A DNA stretch of 17,537 bases from Isotricha intestinalis (Eukaryota > Ciliophora > Litostomatea > Vestibuliferida > Isotrichidae). The notes below the pieces were generated by a model that had not been told where the DNA came from, did no database searches, and was given only the letters and a program-made list of their open reading frames with translations. Numbering within the stretch: the stretch's first letter is position 1; every line of letters starts with the position of its first letter. The translations under genes were made by a program, and so were the position numbers. Shown here in pieces: positions 1 through 8,060 of the stretch. Where the stretch lies: assembly GCA_023807065.1 (NCBI GenBank), contig JAJJLU010004155.1:1-17537 (forward strand), read 5' to 3'.

Positions 1-1
1 T

Positions 2-2080
2 AAAAATGTTACAAAATCAAAATTAATTGCAAAAAATAATAATAATTCTACTCAACCTATAAAAGTTCATAGAAGAACTGCATCTGAACTTATTTATAAT
101 GATATTTCACTTTCAAAGGAAAAAACAAAATTAGTAAATGCAAGAATTCAAAATATTATGAAAAAAACACTTTTAAATAATAATAATATTAATGAGAATA
201 ATGAAAATAATGATAATCATTTATCAATTAAATCTGAATCAAATACTGATAGAACAACTACAATATCTGAAAATGTGAATATAAATAAAGGAAATGTAAA
301 TAATTTAAAAAATGATTTAAATCAAAAAAATTTAATATGTCAGACTGAAAGATATAATGATTATAAAAAAGATAAAAATAATAAAAAGGATTTTCCTAAT
401 TATTATGATAATAAGGAATATTATAATTATAATACTACAAATGAGAAAAGTGATAATAATAATGATACTGATAATGAAAGTGATAATGAAATATTTAATT
501 CGAATAGAACAAATCATAATGGATTTATAATGAATTATTTAAAGAAAAAAAATTTTGCAATAGAAAAAGAATTTGACATAAGAACAAAACTAAATCACAA
601 TTCACAAAATAATATTAATAAATTTTTAAAAAATTCATTTTCAAATTCAAGCTTTAAAAATATATATTTAAGTAGAGTAAAATCATTAAATGAAAGTGAA
701 ACAAATAAATCATCATATAGAGAATTAAGAAAACTACCAAATTTATTTTCAAGTTCTCCTCATTTACCTTTGAAAACTGATAATAGTAGTTCAAGTTTTT
801 TTCCAACTGAAGAAAGTATTAATAATAAAAATATTATTATTATTAGAATTGAAGATTTAATTGTTTTAGAAGAAAAAATGTCAAAAATAATTGACAGTTT
901 TAAATGTATTAAAGATATTAGAAAATATTGTATTGATTGGTATACGTTTTATAATTATACTTCTTTTAAAGGAAATTTTGAAAATTTTTTTGATTGTCAA
1001 AGTACTCAAAAAATTATATCTCATGAAACTTCTTTTTTAGAATTTTTATCTATTATTATTATTTATGAATCTTTTGGTCAAGCCACTATTACTCAAACTG
1101 CAATTTCAAAATTGAATAATTTAATTTATTGGGTTCATCAAAATTTTTTAATTGAATGTGATTATATTTTAACTATATTTTATAATAATAATAAAAGTAA
1201 TGTTTGGGTTAATAAATTACAAAATATAGTAATATCAAAAAAAACTAGAAAAATTTTAAAAAATGAACATATTAATATATTAAAAGAAGGAAATTATAAT
1301 ATTTTATTAATAATAAAAAATTTATTAAAAATGTTTTCTCAAAGTGAAAAAATGAATATAAGCACTTTTACATTTTATTTAAAAAAAATAAAATCAACTC
1401 CAATAAATACACTAACAGAATATTTTAAGAAGAAAATAAACCAAAGTATATTTCAATCATTTAACTATATAAAAGCAAAGAATAATCAAAATAACATAAT
1501 AACAAATATGTATCATAATGATATAATAAGTATTCCATATCTTCAAAATAGAAAAGATAAAAAAAAATATTTTACATTAGTTTTAGATTTAGATGAAACA
1601 TTAATAAGTTATCAAAAAGATGAATATGGAAGAGGAATAATGAAGCCGCGTCCTCATCTTCATTCTTTTTTATTAGAAATGTATAAATATTATGAATTAA
1701 TTGTTTTCACTGCAGGAACTCAAGAATATGCTGATCCTATTTTAAATATTATTGATAAGAAAAATAATATTTTTGATAAAAGATTATATCGGCAACATGC
1801 TATTATTGTTGATGAATCATTTGTTAAAGATTTAAGTCTTTTAGGAAGAGATTTAAAAAAAGTTATTATTGTAGATAATAATCCTCATAATTATGATTTA
1901 CAAAAAGAAAATGGAATTTTTATTAAAAGCTTTTATGGTGAAAAAGATGATAATGTTTTAGTTGAATTAATTCCTATCTTACAAAAAATTGCTTCAAATA
2001 AAGATAATGATGTCAGAGTAGAATTGTTAAAATTGAAAGATGAAATATTTACAAAAATTACCACAAATTTAAAAGAGTAA
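2..2080 (+). CDS. FCP1/SCP-like (NIF domain) protein phosphatase, 5' partial, eukaryotic
   Basis: The frame is open from base 2, so the gene starts upstream of the window; the Met at 158 is probably internal. About 692 residues are visible. The C-terminal part carries a HAD-type phosphatase domain: the motif I signature DLDET (codons at 1586-1600), a motif II Thr in VFTAG (about 1703-1717), and the late VDNNP motif (about 1871-1885). This is the CTD-phosphatase (FCP1/SCP/CTDSPL2-like) arrangement, so the expected role is Asp-dependent dephosphorylation of Ser/Thr in a target such as the RNA polymerase II C-terminal domain; the real substrate is unknown. The N-terminal half is low complexity, rich in Asn, Asp, Lys and Ser, as in AT-rich protists. 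Gln is written CAA, there are no in-frame TAG codons, and the gene ends in TAA TAA. No intron is evident. It converges on the PP2C fragment. Confidence 0.85.
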   Translation, partial: KNVTKSKLIAKNNNNSTQPIKVHRRTASELIYNDISLSKEKTKLVNARIQNIMKKTLLNNNNINENNENNDNHLSIKSESNTDRTTTISENVNINKGNVNNLKNDLNQKNLICQTERYNDYKKDKNNKKDFPNYYDNKEYYNYNTTNEKSDNNNDTDNESDNEIFNSNRTNHNGFIMNYLKKKNFAIEKEFDIRTKLNHNSQNNINKFLKNSFSNSSFKNIYLSRVKSLNESETNKSSYRELRKLPNLFSSSPHLPLKTDNSSSSFFPTEESINNKNIIIIRIEDLIVLEEKMSKIIDSFKCIKDIRKYCIDWYTFYNYTSFKGNFENFFDCQSTQKIISHETSFLEFLSIIIIYESFGQATITQTAISKLNNLIYWVHQNFLIECDYILTIFYNNNKSNVWVNKLQNIVISKKTRKILKNEHINILKEGNYNILLIIKNLLKMFSQSEKMNISTFTFYLKKIKSTPINTLTEYFKKKINQSIFQSFNYIKAKNNQNNIITNMYHNDIISIPYLQNRKDKKKYFTLVLDLDETLISYQKDEYGRGIMKPRPHLHSFLLEMYKYYELIVFTAGTQEYADPILNIIDKKNNIFDKRLYRQHAIIVDESFVKDLSLLGRDLKKVIIVDNNPHNYDLQKENGIFIKSFYGEKDDNVLVELIPILQKIASNKDNDVRVELLKLKDEIFTKITTNLKE

Positions 2081-2332
2081 TAATAAAAGATTCTTTTTTT
2101 TTTCTTTTTTTGAAAAAATAAAATTGTATTTTAATAAAATTTTAGAATAATTATAAGAAAAAACTCAACAAAATATATAAATTAATTAAATGAAATTTAA
2201 TATAAAAAACATATATGATTAAGTAAATTTAAATTAATAATATTATTAATTGTAATTACCTTTTATATTTAAAAATCTAATTAAAAAAAATTAAATAAAG
2301 AAAAAACAAATAAAAAATATTTTAAATGGAAT
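2081..2332. other. Intergenic spacer between two convergent eukaryotic genes
   Basis: About 250 bases of extreme A+T sequence with T runs and A runs, lying between the stop codon of the phosphatase gene on the + strand and the TAG stop of the PP2C fragment on the - strand. It must hold both 3' untranslated regions and polyadenylation signals. I cannot single out a specific signal because the whole stretch is A/T rich. I see no gene or structured RNA in it. Confidence 0.6.
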
Positions 2333-2481
2333 CTAAAGTTTAACAACAATACAACTAACATTATCCTTAGTTCCATCATTAATACTTTTATGAATAATTT
2401 CTTCACAAATTTCTTTAGAAGATTTATTATAATTACAAATATGAGAAATATCATTTTGATTAATAACATCCCAAACACCAT
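2333..2481 (-). pseudogene. C-terminal end of a PP2C-type Ser/Thr phosphatase, cut off at its 5' side
   Basis: The - strand frame gives 48 residues beginning GVWDVINQND and ending DGTKDNVSCIVVKL, followed by TAG at 2333-2335. Eukaryotic PP2C (PPM family) catalytic domains have a conserved DGxWDV motif near the C-terminal third and end in a G(S/T)xDNxTxIVV strand, and both are present. PP2C enzymes are metal-dependent phosphatases; the Asp of the KDN motif is a metal ligand. The Asp codon expected just before GVWD is broken: the match stops after its last two bases (2480-2481), and the next codon upstream is TAA in this frame. The rest of the gene is absent, and phage sequence starts instead. 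The ending at TAG right after the conserved last strand indicates that TAG is a stop in this genome. Whether the gene is truly disrupted or the contig is chimeric is open. Confidence 0.8.
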
Positions 2482-2708
2482 ATTAATTCTTCTATTTGAG
2501 AAGTTTGATACTCAAGATTACTTAATTGACTTTTAATATTATTAAATTCAGTATTAAACTAATTTAAATTTTCTATTTCAGTTATCCATTATTGAATCTA
2601 ACTTATTTTTTCTCCTAATTCTTCTTGAATATAATCTTGAGTTTCTTGTAATCCATTAATTAAATCATCTAATGTTTTTATATTATATTGAGTATTCAAA
2701 TCTAACAT
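2482..2708 (-). CDS. Short coiled-coil phage tail/fibre protein, 3' end lost at the junction
   Basis: The start ATG at 2706-2708 follows an AAGGAG ribosome site (2716-2721), and the product begins MLDLNTQYNIK. About 75 codons are left before the sequence switches to the eukaryotic PP2C gene. The product is rich in Gln, Glu, Asn, Leu and Ile with a heptad-like spacing, suggesting a coiled coil such as those in tail fibres and their chaperones; function is not recognised. Two TAG codons (2598, 2559) and one TAA (2589-2591) lie in frame, all at positions where Gln fits the helix. The frame is otherwise unbroken. As the last phage gene before the breakpoint it is certainly truncated. Confidence 0.55.
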
Positions 2709-2719
2709 AATAATTCTCC

Positions 2720-3080
2720 TTATTCGCCCTTATTTTCTTCTTGAACCACAGAGAATTATTAGTAAATTCATCACTTCTAGTATCAGAATATCATCAGCAT
2801 TAACATCTGTATCAAAGATAGCAGGAGTTTGAGTAAGTTATTAAGAACATTTATTTAAGTATTTAATAAATCTGCATTAGCAGTAATTCTATTATTTATC
2901 TAATTTATTGTAGATTCTAATTCAGAAACATTTTCAAACCCTTCTATTCGTTGGTTAAACTAATCAATAGAATCTGATATTTCTGTAATATTAGCATTAA
3001 TTTCCTTCAATCTTAACATCTAAATTGAAAAACTTTTTCATCTTTCTTACGATCCAAACGGCTTCTGGCCAAGCACTCAT
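2720..3080 (-). CDS. Small phage protein MSAWPEAVW..., frameshifted
   Basis: Start ATG at 3078-3080 behind a strong AAGGAGG site (3088-3094). The product opens MSAWPEAVWIVRKMKKFFNL, the kind of N-terminus (Trp-rich, then VxKxxKxF) seen in short proteins of phage tail-fibre loci. The first frame ends at TAA 2997-2999. The downstream sequence continues coherently one frame over with a Gln/Asn/Ile-rich helical segment containing TAG twice and TAA at 2855-2857, then shifts again near 2840. The likely true stop is TAA at 2720-2722, just upstream of the next gene's start and sharing its ribosome site. About 120 residues if repaired. Function unknown; a small fibre or fibre-assembly protein is a guess from position. 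Confidence 0.45.
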
Positions 3081-3082
3081 GG

Positions 3083-4054
3083 TTATTCCTCCTTCATTAG
3101 GTTCTTCTTCTATTTCTCTTAATTCTTCATTCAGAACTTCAATACCTCCACTAGGAGGAGTTATATCAACAGTTTTATGATGAAGAAGAAATACTTCTTC
3201 TGTATTAGGATTGTCAAAATCTCCTTTATAAAATTCAATATCAATATAAGTTCCTAAATCGTCATCTTGAACTAAGATTAAATTATAATCAATCAATCTT
3301 CTACTATTACTTCATTATTATTACTTCCCTAAATTGCAGAATTTGCAGGATATTCAGAAAAAGTTGTTCTTAATGAATACTCACAAAATTGATACATTTG
3401 TTCTTTTATTCTACCATTTTTAGGTTCTGAATAATAACTCTCTTCTATTGTAATAGCTTCATTAGGCTATTCTTTTATTTCAACATAATTATTTCCACTT
3501 AATTGTAATTCTTCTTCTAGATCTAAGCCAAAAAACCTATCTATCAACTATTTTGATGTTCCAAAAGGTACTAAATCAAGATAACTATTAGACCCCTTTA
3601 CTCTAAGGCCTTTTATTCTTTCAAGTTTATTACTACTCATTATTATCTCCTTTTTACTCTTTGGTTTCATCATAACTATTTCTATTAAAGTTGATTTAGG
3701 ACAACCTTTAGGAAAAGCAATTCTTAAATTATATAAAGGAAAACCAAGGTTCATACCTATAAGTTCTTCCTATCTAAATCTATTCTCCTATCTAAGTTTC
3801 ATGCCCATCTTGATCTACTTTTCCTCCTATTCTTATTGGAATATTATGAAAATTAATTCTTTCTACCCCAGAAGGATTATCTTTTTCATCATAATCATTC
3901 CAACCCATATAGTCTTTTTCTCTAATAGAAAAATCTATTTTATAAACTGTATTAGAAGGTTGTCTTGGATTCACCTAAATAATTCTCCATCTTCAAAAGG
4001 ACCTTGATATTGTAACACTTTACCATACTAATTTGTAATATAAGGTTTACTCAT
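3083..4054 (-). CDS. Phage baseplate/fibre-region protein of unknown function, frameshifted
   Basis: Start ATG at 4052-4054 preceded by GAGGT (4061-4065). The product begins MSKPYITNQYGKVLQYQGPF. It runs through at least three frame changes (near 3975, 3770 and 3300) that join sensible segments, and several TAG codons read as Gln (for example 3789 onward and 3548). About 320 residues in total. The segments contain beta-rich sequence with many Gly, Asn and aromatic residues plus an acidic C-terminal part. The stop is placed at TAA 3083-3085, two bases before the next ATG, which needs one more frameshift near 3100. As written, the last frame runs straight into the next gene. No catalytic motif is recognised; location between baseplate genes and the short fibre genes suggests a virion protein. 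Confidence 0.45.
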
Positions 4055-4066
4055 TTTTATACCTCA

Positions 4067-4815
4067 TTAATAATCATCATATCCAGTTGAAACTACAAAC
4101 CTAAGTCCATTTTCATTAAGCTTACTTGCATTCATATCATTATTAGGTACTGGAGAAAGAGCATTTTCTTTTTCTTTATCTATAATATATATATAAGAAG
4201 GATCAATAGAAGTTATTTAAATAGTTTCTAATGGACCAACAAGTTGGACAATTTTCTAATATTACATTATGTTCAACTGGGTATTCTCCTTCTAATTTCT
4301 TCTATCCAAATATAAGGAATCTATTCTATAACATAAGGAGGTTCTCCATTTGGACCATAATTACTAACATTATAATCATATGCATAAACTATAATTATAT
4401 ACTATCCATCTTTTTCTGTATGAGTAAACACAACCCAACCAGCTCTTTCTTCATTTCCAGAAGGAGTTAATCCCTAAGGAGAATAATTTTCAATACCATG
4501 ATATAAAATACCTTCAGTTTCTTCTTCTGAAGTAGGTATATTTAACTAAATCTCTTAAATCAAACTTTCCTTGAACATGATAATTACCCATGTTATTAGC
4601 AAGGATTTTATAAATTTTCATTTTCCTTCATATTCAAGATCATAACAAGGAGTTCCATTAGCCCTTTCTTCTGCTATTTTTTCTTGATTAGAATATAAAA
4701 CAGCTAAATTGTCTCCAACTCGTTTTATATCAACAATAATATCAACAAAGAAACAATTAAATCTTATTAAATCTTCTCCGGTATAGTATAACCCGGCGAA
4801 GATGTAGAAATTATA
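4067..4815 (-). CDS. Phage tail/baseplate protein lacking a start, possibly the detached end of the 4905-7065 gene
   Basis: The frame opens after TAA at 4816-4818 and reads YTGEDLIRFNCFF, then KRVGDNLAVLYSNQEK, with no ATG and no ribosome site. Further down come NNMGNYHVQGKFDLRDL and, after more frame changes (near 4620, 4550, 4310 and 4230), an acidic beta-rich region ending STGYDDY and TAA at 4067-4069. TAG occurs in frame several times and TAA at 4217-4219. The stop lies just ahead of the next gene's GAGGT site, as expected in a compact operon. Lack of a start and the neighbouring A+T-rich block suggest this is the C-terminal portion of the preceding large gene, separated by a deletion or insertion. 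Function not recognised. Confidence 0.4.
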
Positions 4816-4904
4816 TTATAAAAAAATAATTAATTAAAAAAAAATAAGCTAGGCTGTAGACAAAAAAAATGGCTGAAAAATAATTAATTTATATTTTAAT
4901 AATT
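4816..4904. other. Short A+T-rich non-coding block with a 14-base direct repeat
   Basis: About 90 bases without a readable frame, lying between the TAA of the large fibre gene and the first codon of the start-less gene. It contains the same 14-base word AAAAATAATTAATT twice (4822-4835 and 4876-4889), flanking a segment with A runs and AGCTAGGCTG. It resembles the eukaryotic spacer at 2081-2332 in composition more than the tightly packed phage genes around it. It could be a deletion scar, a small insertion or a phage regulatory gap; I see no clear hairpin terminator. Confidence 0.45.
4822..4889. repeat. Direct repeat pair AAAAATAATTAATT, 54 bases apart
   Basis: The two copies are exact over 14 bases at 4822-4835 and 4876-4889. 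In sequence this rich in A and T a chance match of low-complexity words is possible, so weight is modest. The pair brackets most of the non-coding block between two phage gene pieces. Confidence 0.5.
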
Positions 4905-7065
4905 TTAAAATGGATATATATTAATTGTCATTATCCTAACATCAGTAAAAGTAAATGTAAATACACCTTGATCATAACCAAAATTATTAACACTATTAAT
5001 AAAACCAATAGTGTTATCTACTTTTTTAAAATCAACAGTATGAATATATGTCCTTTATCATCAACATAAACATAATCAATAAATTTAGTATTTATGTCTT
5101 CACTATCTTCTCCTGCTTGACAATCAATAGTTAAAGCATAAGGAGCTGGTTATGTTGGTAATTGTAAAATTCTCCAAACACAATCATTCTGAGCTTTTCC
5201 AAAATATGTTCCTGGAATAGGATCGCCAGAAAATCTAGCTGAAGCATCTGTATTTTGATTAAATATATCATATCCAGTAGGTAATTCACCTCCAACTATA
5301 CAAATAGCTACATAAGAATAATCTTCATTACTAACTAATTCATATAAATATAAATCACCAATTTGTGCAGTACCAGAAGTTAAATAATCTCTATTTTGGA
5401 ATTTTTTAACAATTTTATCAATAACTCTATAAGGAAAGCGTCATTAATGAGAATCAGTAATATCTCCTTCTCTAAGAATGTTATAATTTCTAATAGAAAA
5501 AGTAATATATTTATCACCAAGAACTAAATCTTCTCCATTAGAATCTATATCTTCTTCTGTTAAAACTAATATTCTATGCTATGCAGCATCAGGATCTTCT
5601 TCTGTATAATAAATTTGAGTTCTATGTTGTTCTGCATCAGTATCATTTTCTGTATAATAAATAGCTGTTCTATGTTCCTAAGCTTCTAGATCATCTTCTG
5701 TATAATAAACAGTTGTTCTATGATTTTCATAGTCCTAATCTTCTTCTGTCCAATAAATAGGAACTTTATGCTATTCAGCTTCTTCTTCCTTCTGGATAAT
5801 CAGGATCATATTCATAATATTTTATATCATATTCATAATCTTTTATGTCATATTGCCATTCTTTAAAATCATATTCATATTGACTATATTTTAGTTCATA
5901 AACATAATGAGGATTTTCCATAACAATATTTTCTCCTGTTTCTAATTGAACAGAAGTTATATCATCACCATGAATTCCTCTTGGAACAGCAATATCATAA
6001 TTAAAATAAAATAGATGAGGAGAAGGCTCTCCTTCTTCATCTACTGCTCCTTTTCCAGTAGTAGAATGTTGATGAATAAGATCATATCCTATAACAGGTT
6101 TAGTAGGATCATTATCTTCATGAAGAACATTTATTTCTAAGATTTCATCTATTATTCCACTTACCTAGTCTTCATGGTTACGCGGATTATCTCCATATGC
6201 ATCGACAACCTGCGCAGAAACTTTAATCGTTGGATTTGGAATATCAAAGGCAATATCTGCACCAACAATATTACCGTCACTATCTTTTAAAGTAACTGTA
6301 TCAACTTTAACTGAATCATCATAGACTTTAATCCTATGCTACTCAGTATCAATTGAAGTATAATCATATCCTTCTTCATATTTAAAACCTTCTGTATCAG
6401 AAACAGGACTTATCTATCTAATTTCAGCCCCCTTCTTTTTCTTGTAAGGTATCCCATTTAATAGGATATAATTCTGGCGCATCGCCTTGTGGACCAACTA
6501 TTTGTCCAACATAAATAGCTCCACCACCAATATTTTCTACCCAACCGCTCCATACAGCTTGCCATTTTTCTTTATCAAAAGTTTTCTAATTTCCTTCTTC
6601 AATATAAAATTGAGAATCATTTATATCTGGTTTATTTACATAATTCTTTTGATTATAATCAAAACCTCTTCTAAAAAGAAGTCCATTTTCTAAATCTGAT
6701 TTATGATTTCTATTTTAAATAGTATCAATTATTACATACTATCCATAATTTACTTCAGTATAAGCGCCTCCTTTTTGAAACTCATGTACCATAGCTTTTA
6801 TTTTAGTAGTATAATTAGTAAAATCAGACTGTGCAGAAAAATATTTTATTACAAGATAAAAAACTATACTAGAATCTTCTTTATTTTTAAAAACTTCTCC
6901 AATAGTATAAGAAGCCTAATTATCAAATGCAGGAATACTTTCTATTGATTCTATTTGTTCTTCATCATGTAAAATTTTATATTCATTTATAAAACTTATA
7001 TTAACACAATCATTGCAATATGATATGTTCGACCTTGTTTGCCTCTATAAAATGAATTCATTCAT
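4905..7065 (-). CDS. Large phage baseplate/fibre protein with internal tandem repeats
   Basis: Start ATG at 7063-7065 just behind AAAAAGGAGG, beginning MNEF; one frameshift later it reads FYRGKQGRTYHI, then GGAYTEVNYGQYVIIDT, SDLENGLLFRRGFDY and GGGAIYVGQIVGPQG. This set of motifs is familiar from large tail proteins of uncultured gut phages. Gly-rich GPQG-type sequence marks a joint between an N-terminal virion-attachment part and a fibre part. The middle holds a DIPNPTIKVSAQVVD beta segment, a 7-residue repeat (about 5810-5880), a 16-residue repeat (about 5577-5792), and then PYRVIDKIVKKF and VAICIVGGELPTGY. The end is FTFTFTD followed by TAA at 4905-4907. About 720 residues. Frame changes lie near 7040, 6430, 5795 and 5050. 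TAG codons are frequent; TAA interrupts at 6715, 5444 (beside TGA 5441) and 5150. Likely a receptor-facing baseplate or fibre component. Confidence 0.65.
5577..5792 (-). repeat. 48-base tandem repeat, 4 units plus a partial, coding 16-residue repeats
   Basis: The word TCTGTATAAT (or its variant TCTGTCCAAT) recurs at 5601, 5649, 5697 and 5745, an exact 48-base period. On the - strand the units read YYTEEDPDAAQHR, YYTENDTDAEQHR, YYTEDDLEAQEHR and YWTEEDQDYENHR, each followed by a short x-x-I/V linker. Each unit has an aromatic pair, an acidic turn and an invariant His-Arg. The Gln before His is TAG in one unit, and the period is kept despite frameshifts outside the array. Confidence 0.85.
5810..5880 (-). 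repeat. 21-base tandem repeat coding a Tyr-rich heptad
   Basis: Just N-terminal to the 16-residue array the protein reads YDFKEWQ, YDIKDYE, YDIKYYE, then YD: three near-identical 7-residue units (21 bases each). The heptad period suits a short coiled coil or a stalk segment, but the Tyr/Asp content is unusual for one. Confidence 0.65.
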
Positions 7066-7076
7066 TTTCCTCCTTT

Positions 7077-8046
7077 TTACTCCGTTTGATAAGCATAATC
7101 TCATAAAAAAGCATCTATATTTGCATTTCCTGCAAGTGCTCCTCCTGGAGAAGCTATTATCTTCATTCCATTATTTAATTCAAAATTCCACTTCTACCTA
7201 CCCTAATAGGCTATTGATTAATAACAATTAAGCTACCAGGTATAGATTGATAACCAAGTTTTAACCAAGTCTCACTTAAACTTCCACTTCTACTTTTATC
7301 GTTATCAACTATATTAATTAATTTACAAATCTAACCTTTATTTAATACAGTGTTTAAATCTAAATCTGTAACTTCATCATAATCAAAGAAAATTCTATGT
7401 TTTGGAAAGTGTAATTCTATTTCATCAGTACTACCACTCTAAGCAGATCTATTACGAACAACAGTTTCAATTTCATCTGTATTAATATTATCTATTAACC
7501 AAATTCGTCCAATTTTTCCTCGTTCTATTTCATCACTTTCATCAACAGAATTTTCAATAGCATCATAAGTATTTCGTTGAATCTTAAAAACTAAATAATA
7601 AAAATCTTTAATATGAGTAAAAACAAAAGAAAAAATACTATAAGAAGGATCTTCAATATCAATAGCCATAGGTACAGAACAAGTTCAAATAACTTGAGTT
7701 TCTTCACCTTCTGTTTCATCAACAGAACTTTCAGATTCTTCATCTAAATTTTTACATAATAACAATGTTAAATTTAATGTATCTGCTTGAAAATATGCTG
7801 TTTTATAATATCCTTCTGCATTTTCTGAAGAACATTAACATTGAGGTATTCTTGCAACTTTAAATCTTAAATAATATGTCTATTTTAATTTAAATCCCCT
7901 CCATTATCAAGCCCCACTGCATAATCTTTAAAAATTTTATTTTGTCCAAAAGGGTCTTTAGATTCATAAACAGTTTCTATAACATTAATTTTTTCCATAT
8001 AGGCTTGATTATTATTTTTCCATAATTGAGAAACTAAATATGCCAT
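7077..8046 (-). CDS. Conserved phage tail protein (MAYLVSQLW...), frameshifted
   Basis: Start ATG at 8044-8046 with AAAAGGAG at 8053-8060; the upstream gene's TAA (8059-8061) overlaps this site, so the two are translationally adjacent. Recognisable stretches are MAYLVSQLWKNNNQAY, YYLRFKVARIPQC, FVFTHIKDFYYLVFKIQR, SETWLKLGYQSIPGSLIVIN, PIRVGRSG and IIASPGGALAGNANIDAFL. I recall this combination from a widespread tail protein of gut phages, usually 300-plus residues with unknown exact role; the size here (about 323 codons) agrees. Frame changes near 7890 and 7185 are needed. TAA at 7835-7837 and TGA at 7685 and 7101 interrupt. TAG read as Gln restores SAQSGSTDE (7439) and INQQPIRVG. The stop is TAA 7077-7079, followed at once by the next gene's ribosome site. 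Confidence 0.7.
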
Positions 8047-8052
8047 TTTTTA

Positions 8053-8060
8053 CTCCTTTT
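8053..8060 (-). promoter_or_regulatory. Shine-Dalgarno site AAAAGGAG
   Basis: On the - strand AAAAGGAG stands 6 bases before the ATG at 8044-8046. It fixes the start of the 7077-8046 gene and argues that the element came from a bacterial virus, since eukaryotic genes do not use such sites. Confidence 0.75.

Noticed and set aside
332..517. Reverse-strand ORF inside the phosphatase gene (and similar short ORFs on the + strand at 3801, 4231, 6487, 6703, 7013, 10175, 11093, 15730 and 17011)
   Set aside because: They are low-complexity Ile/Phe/Tyr-rich shadows opposite real genes, without ribosome sites or recognisable motifs.
2281..2481. Reverse-strand ORF starting MVFGMLL
   Set aside because: It is a wrong-frame reading of the PP2C C-terminus; the neighbouring frame gives the conserved GVWDV and KDN motifs.
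4779..4798. Near-palindrome CCGGTATAGTATAACCCGG as an operator or terminator
   Set aside because: It lies inside a readable coding segment (FAGLYYTGED), pairs imperfectly and lacks a T tract.
4840..4960. Spliceosomal intron in the phage gene, suggested by TTTTTCAG and TTTGTCTACAG on the - strand
   Set aside because: Pyrimidine-rich plus AG words are expected in this composition, no convincing donor is seen, and joining the sides does not clearly restore one frame.
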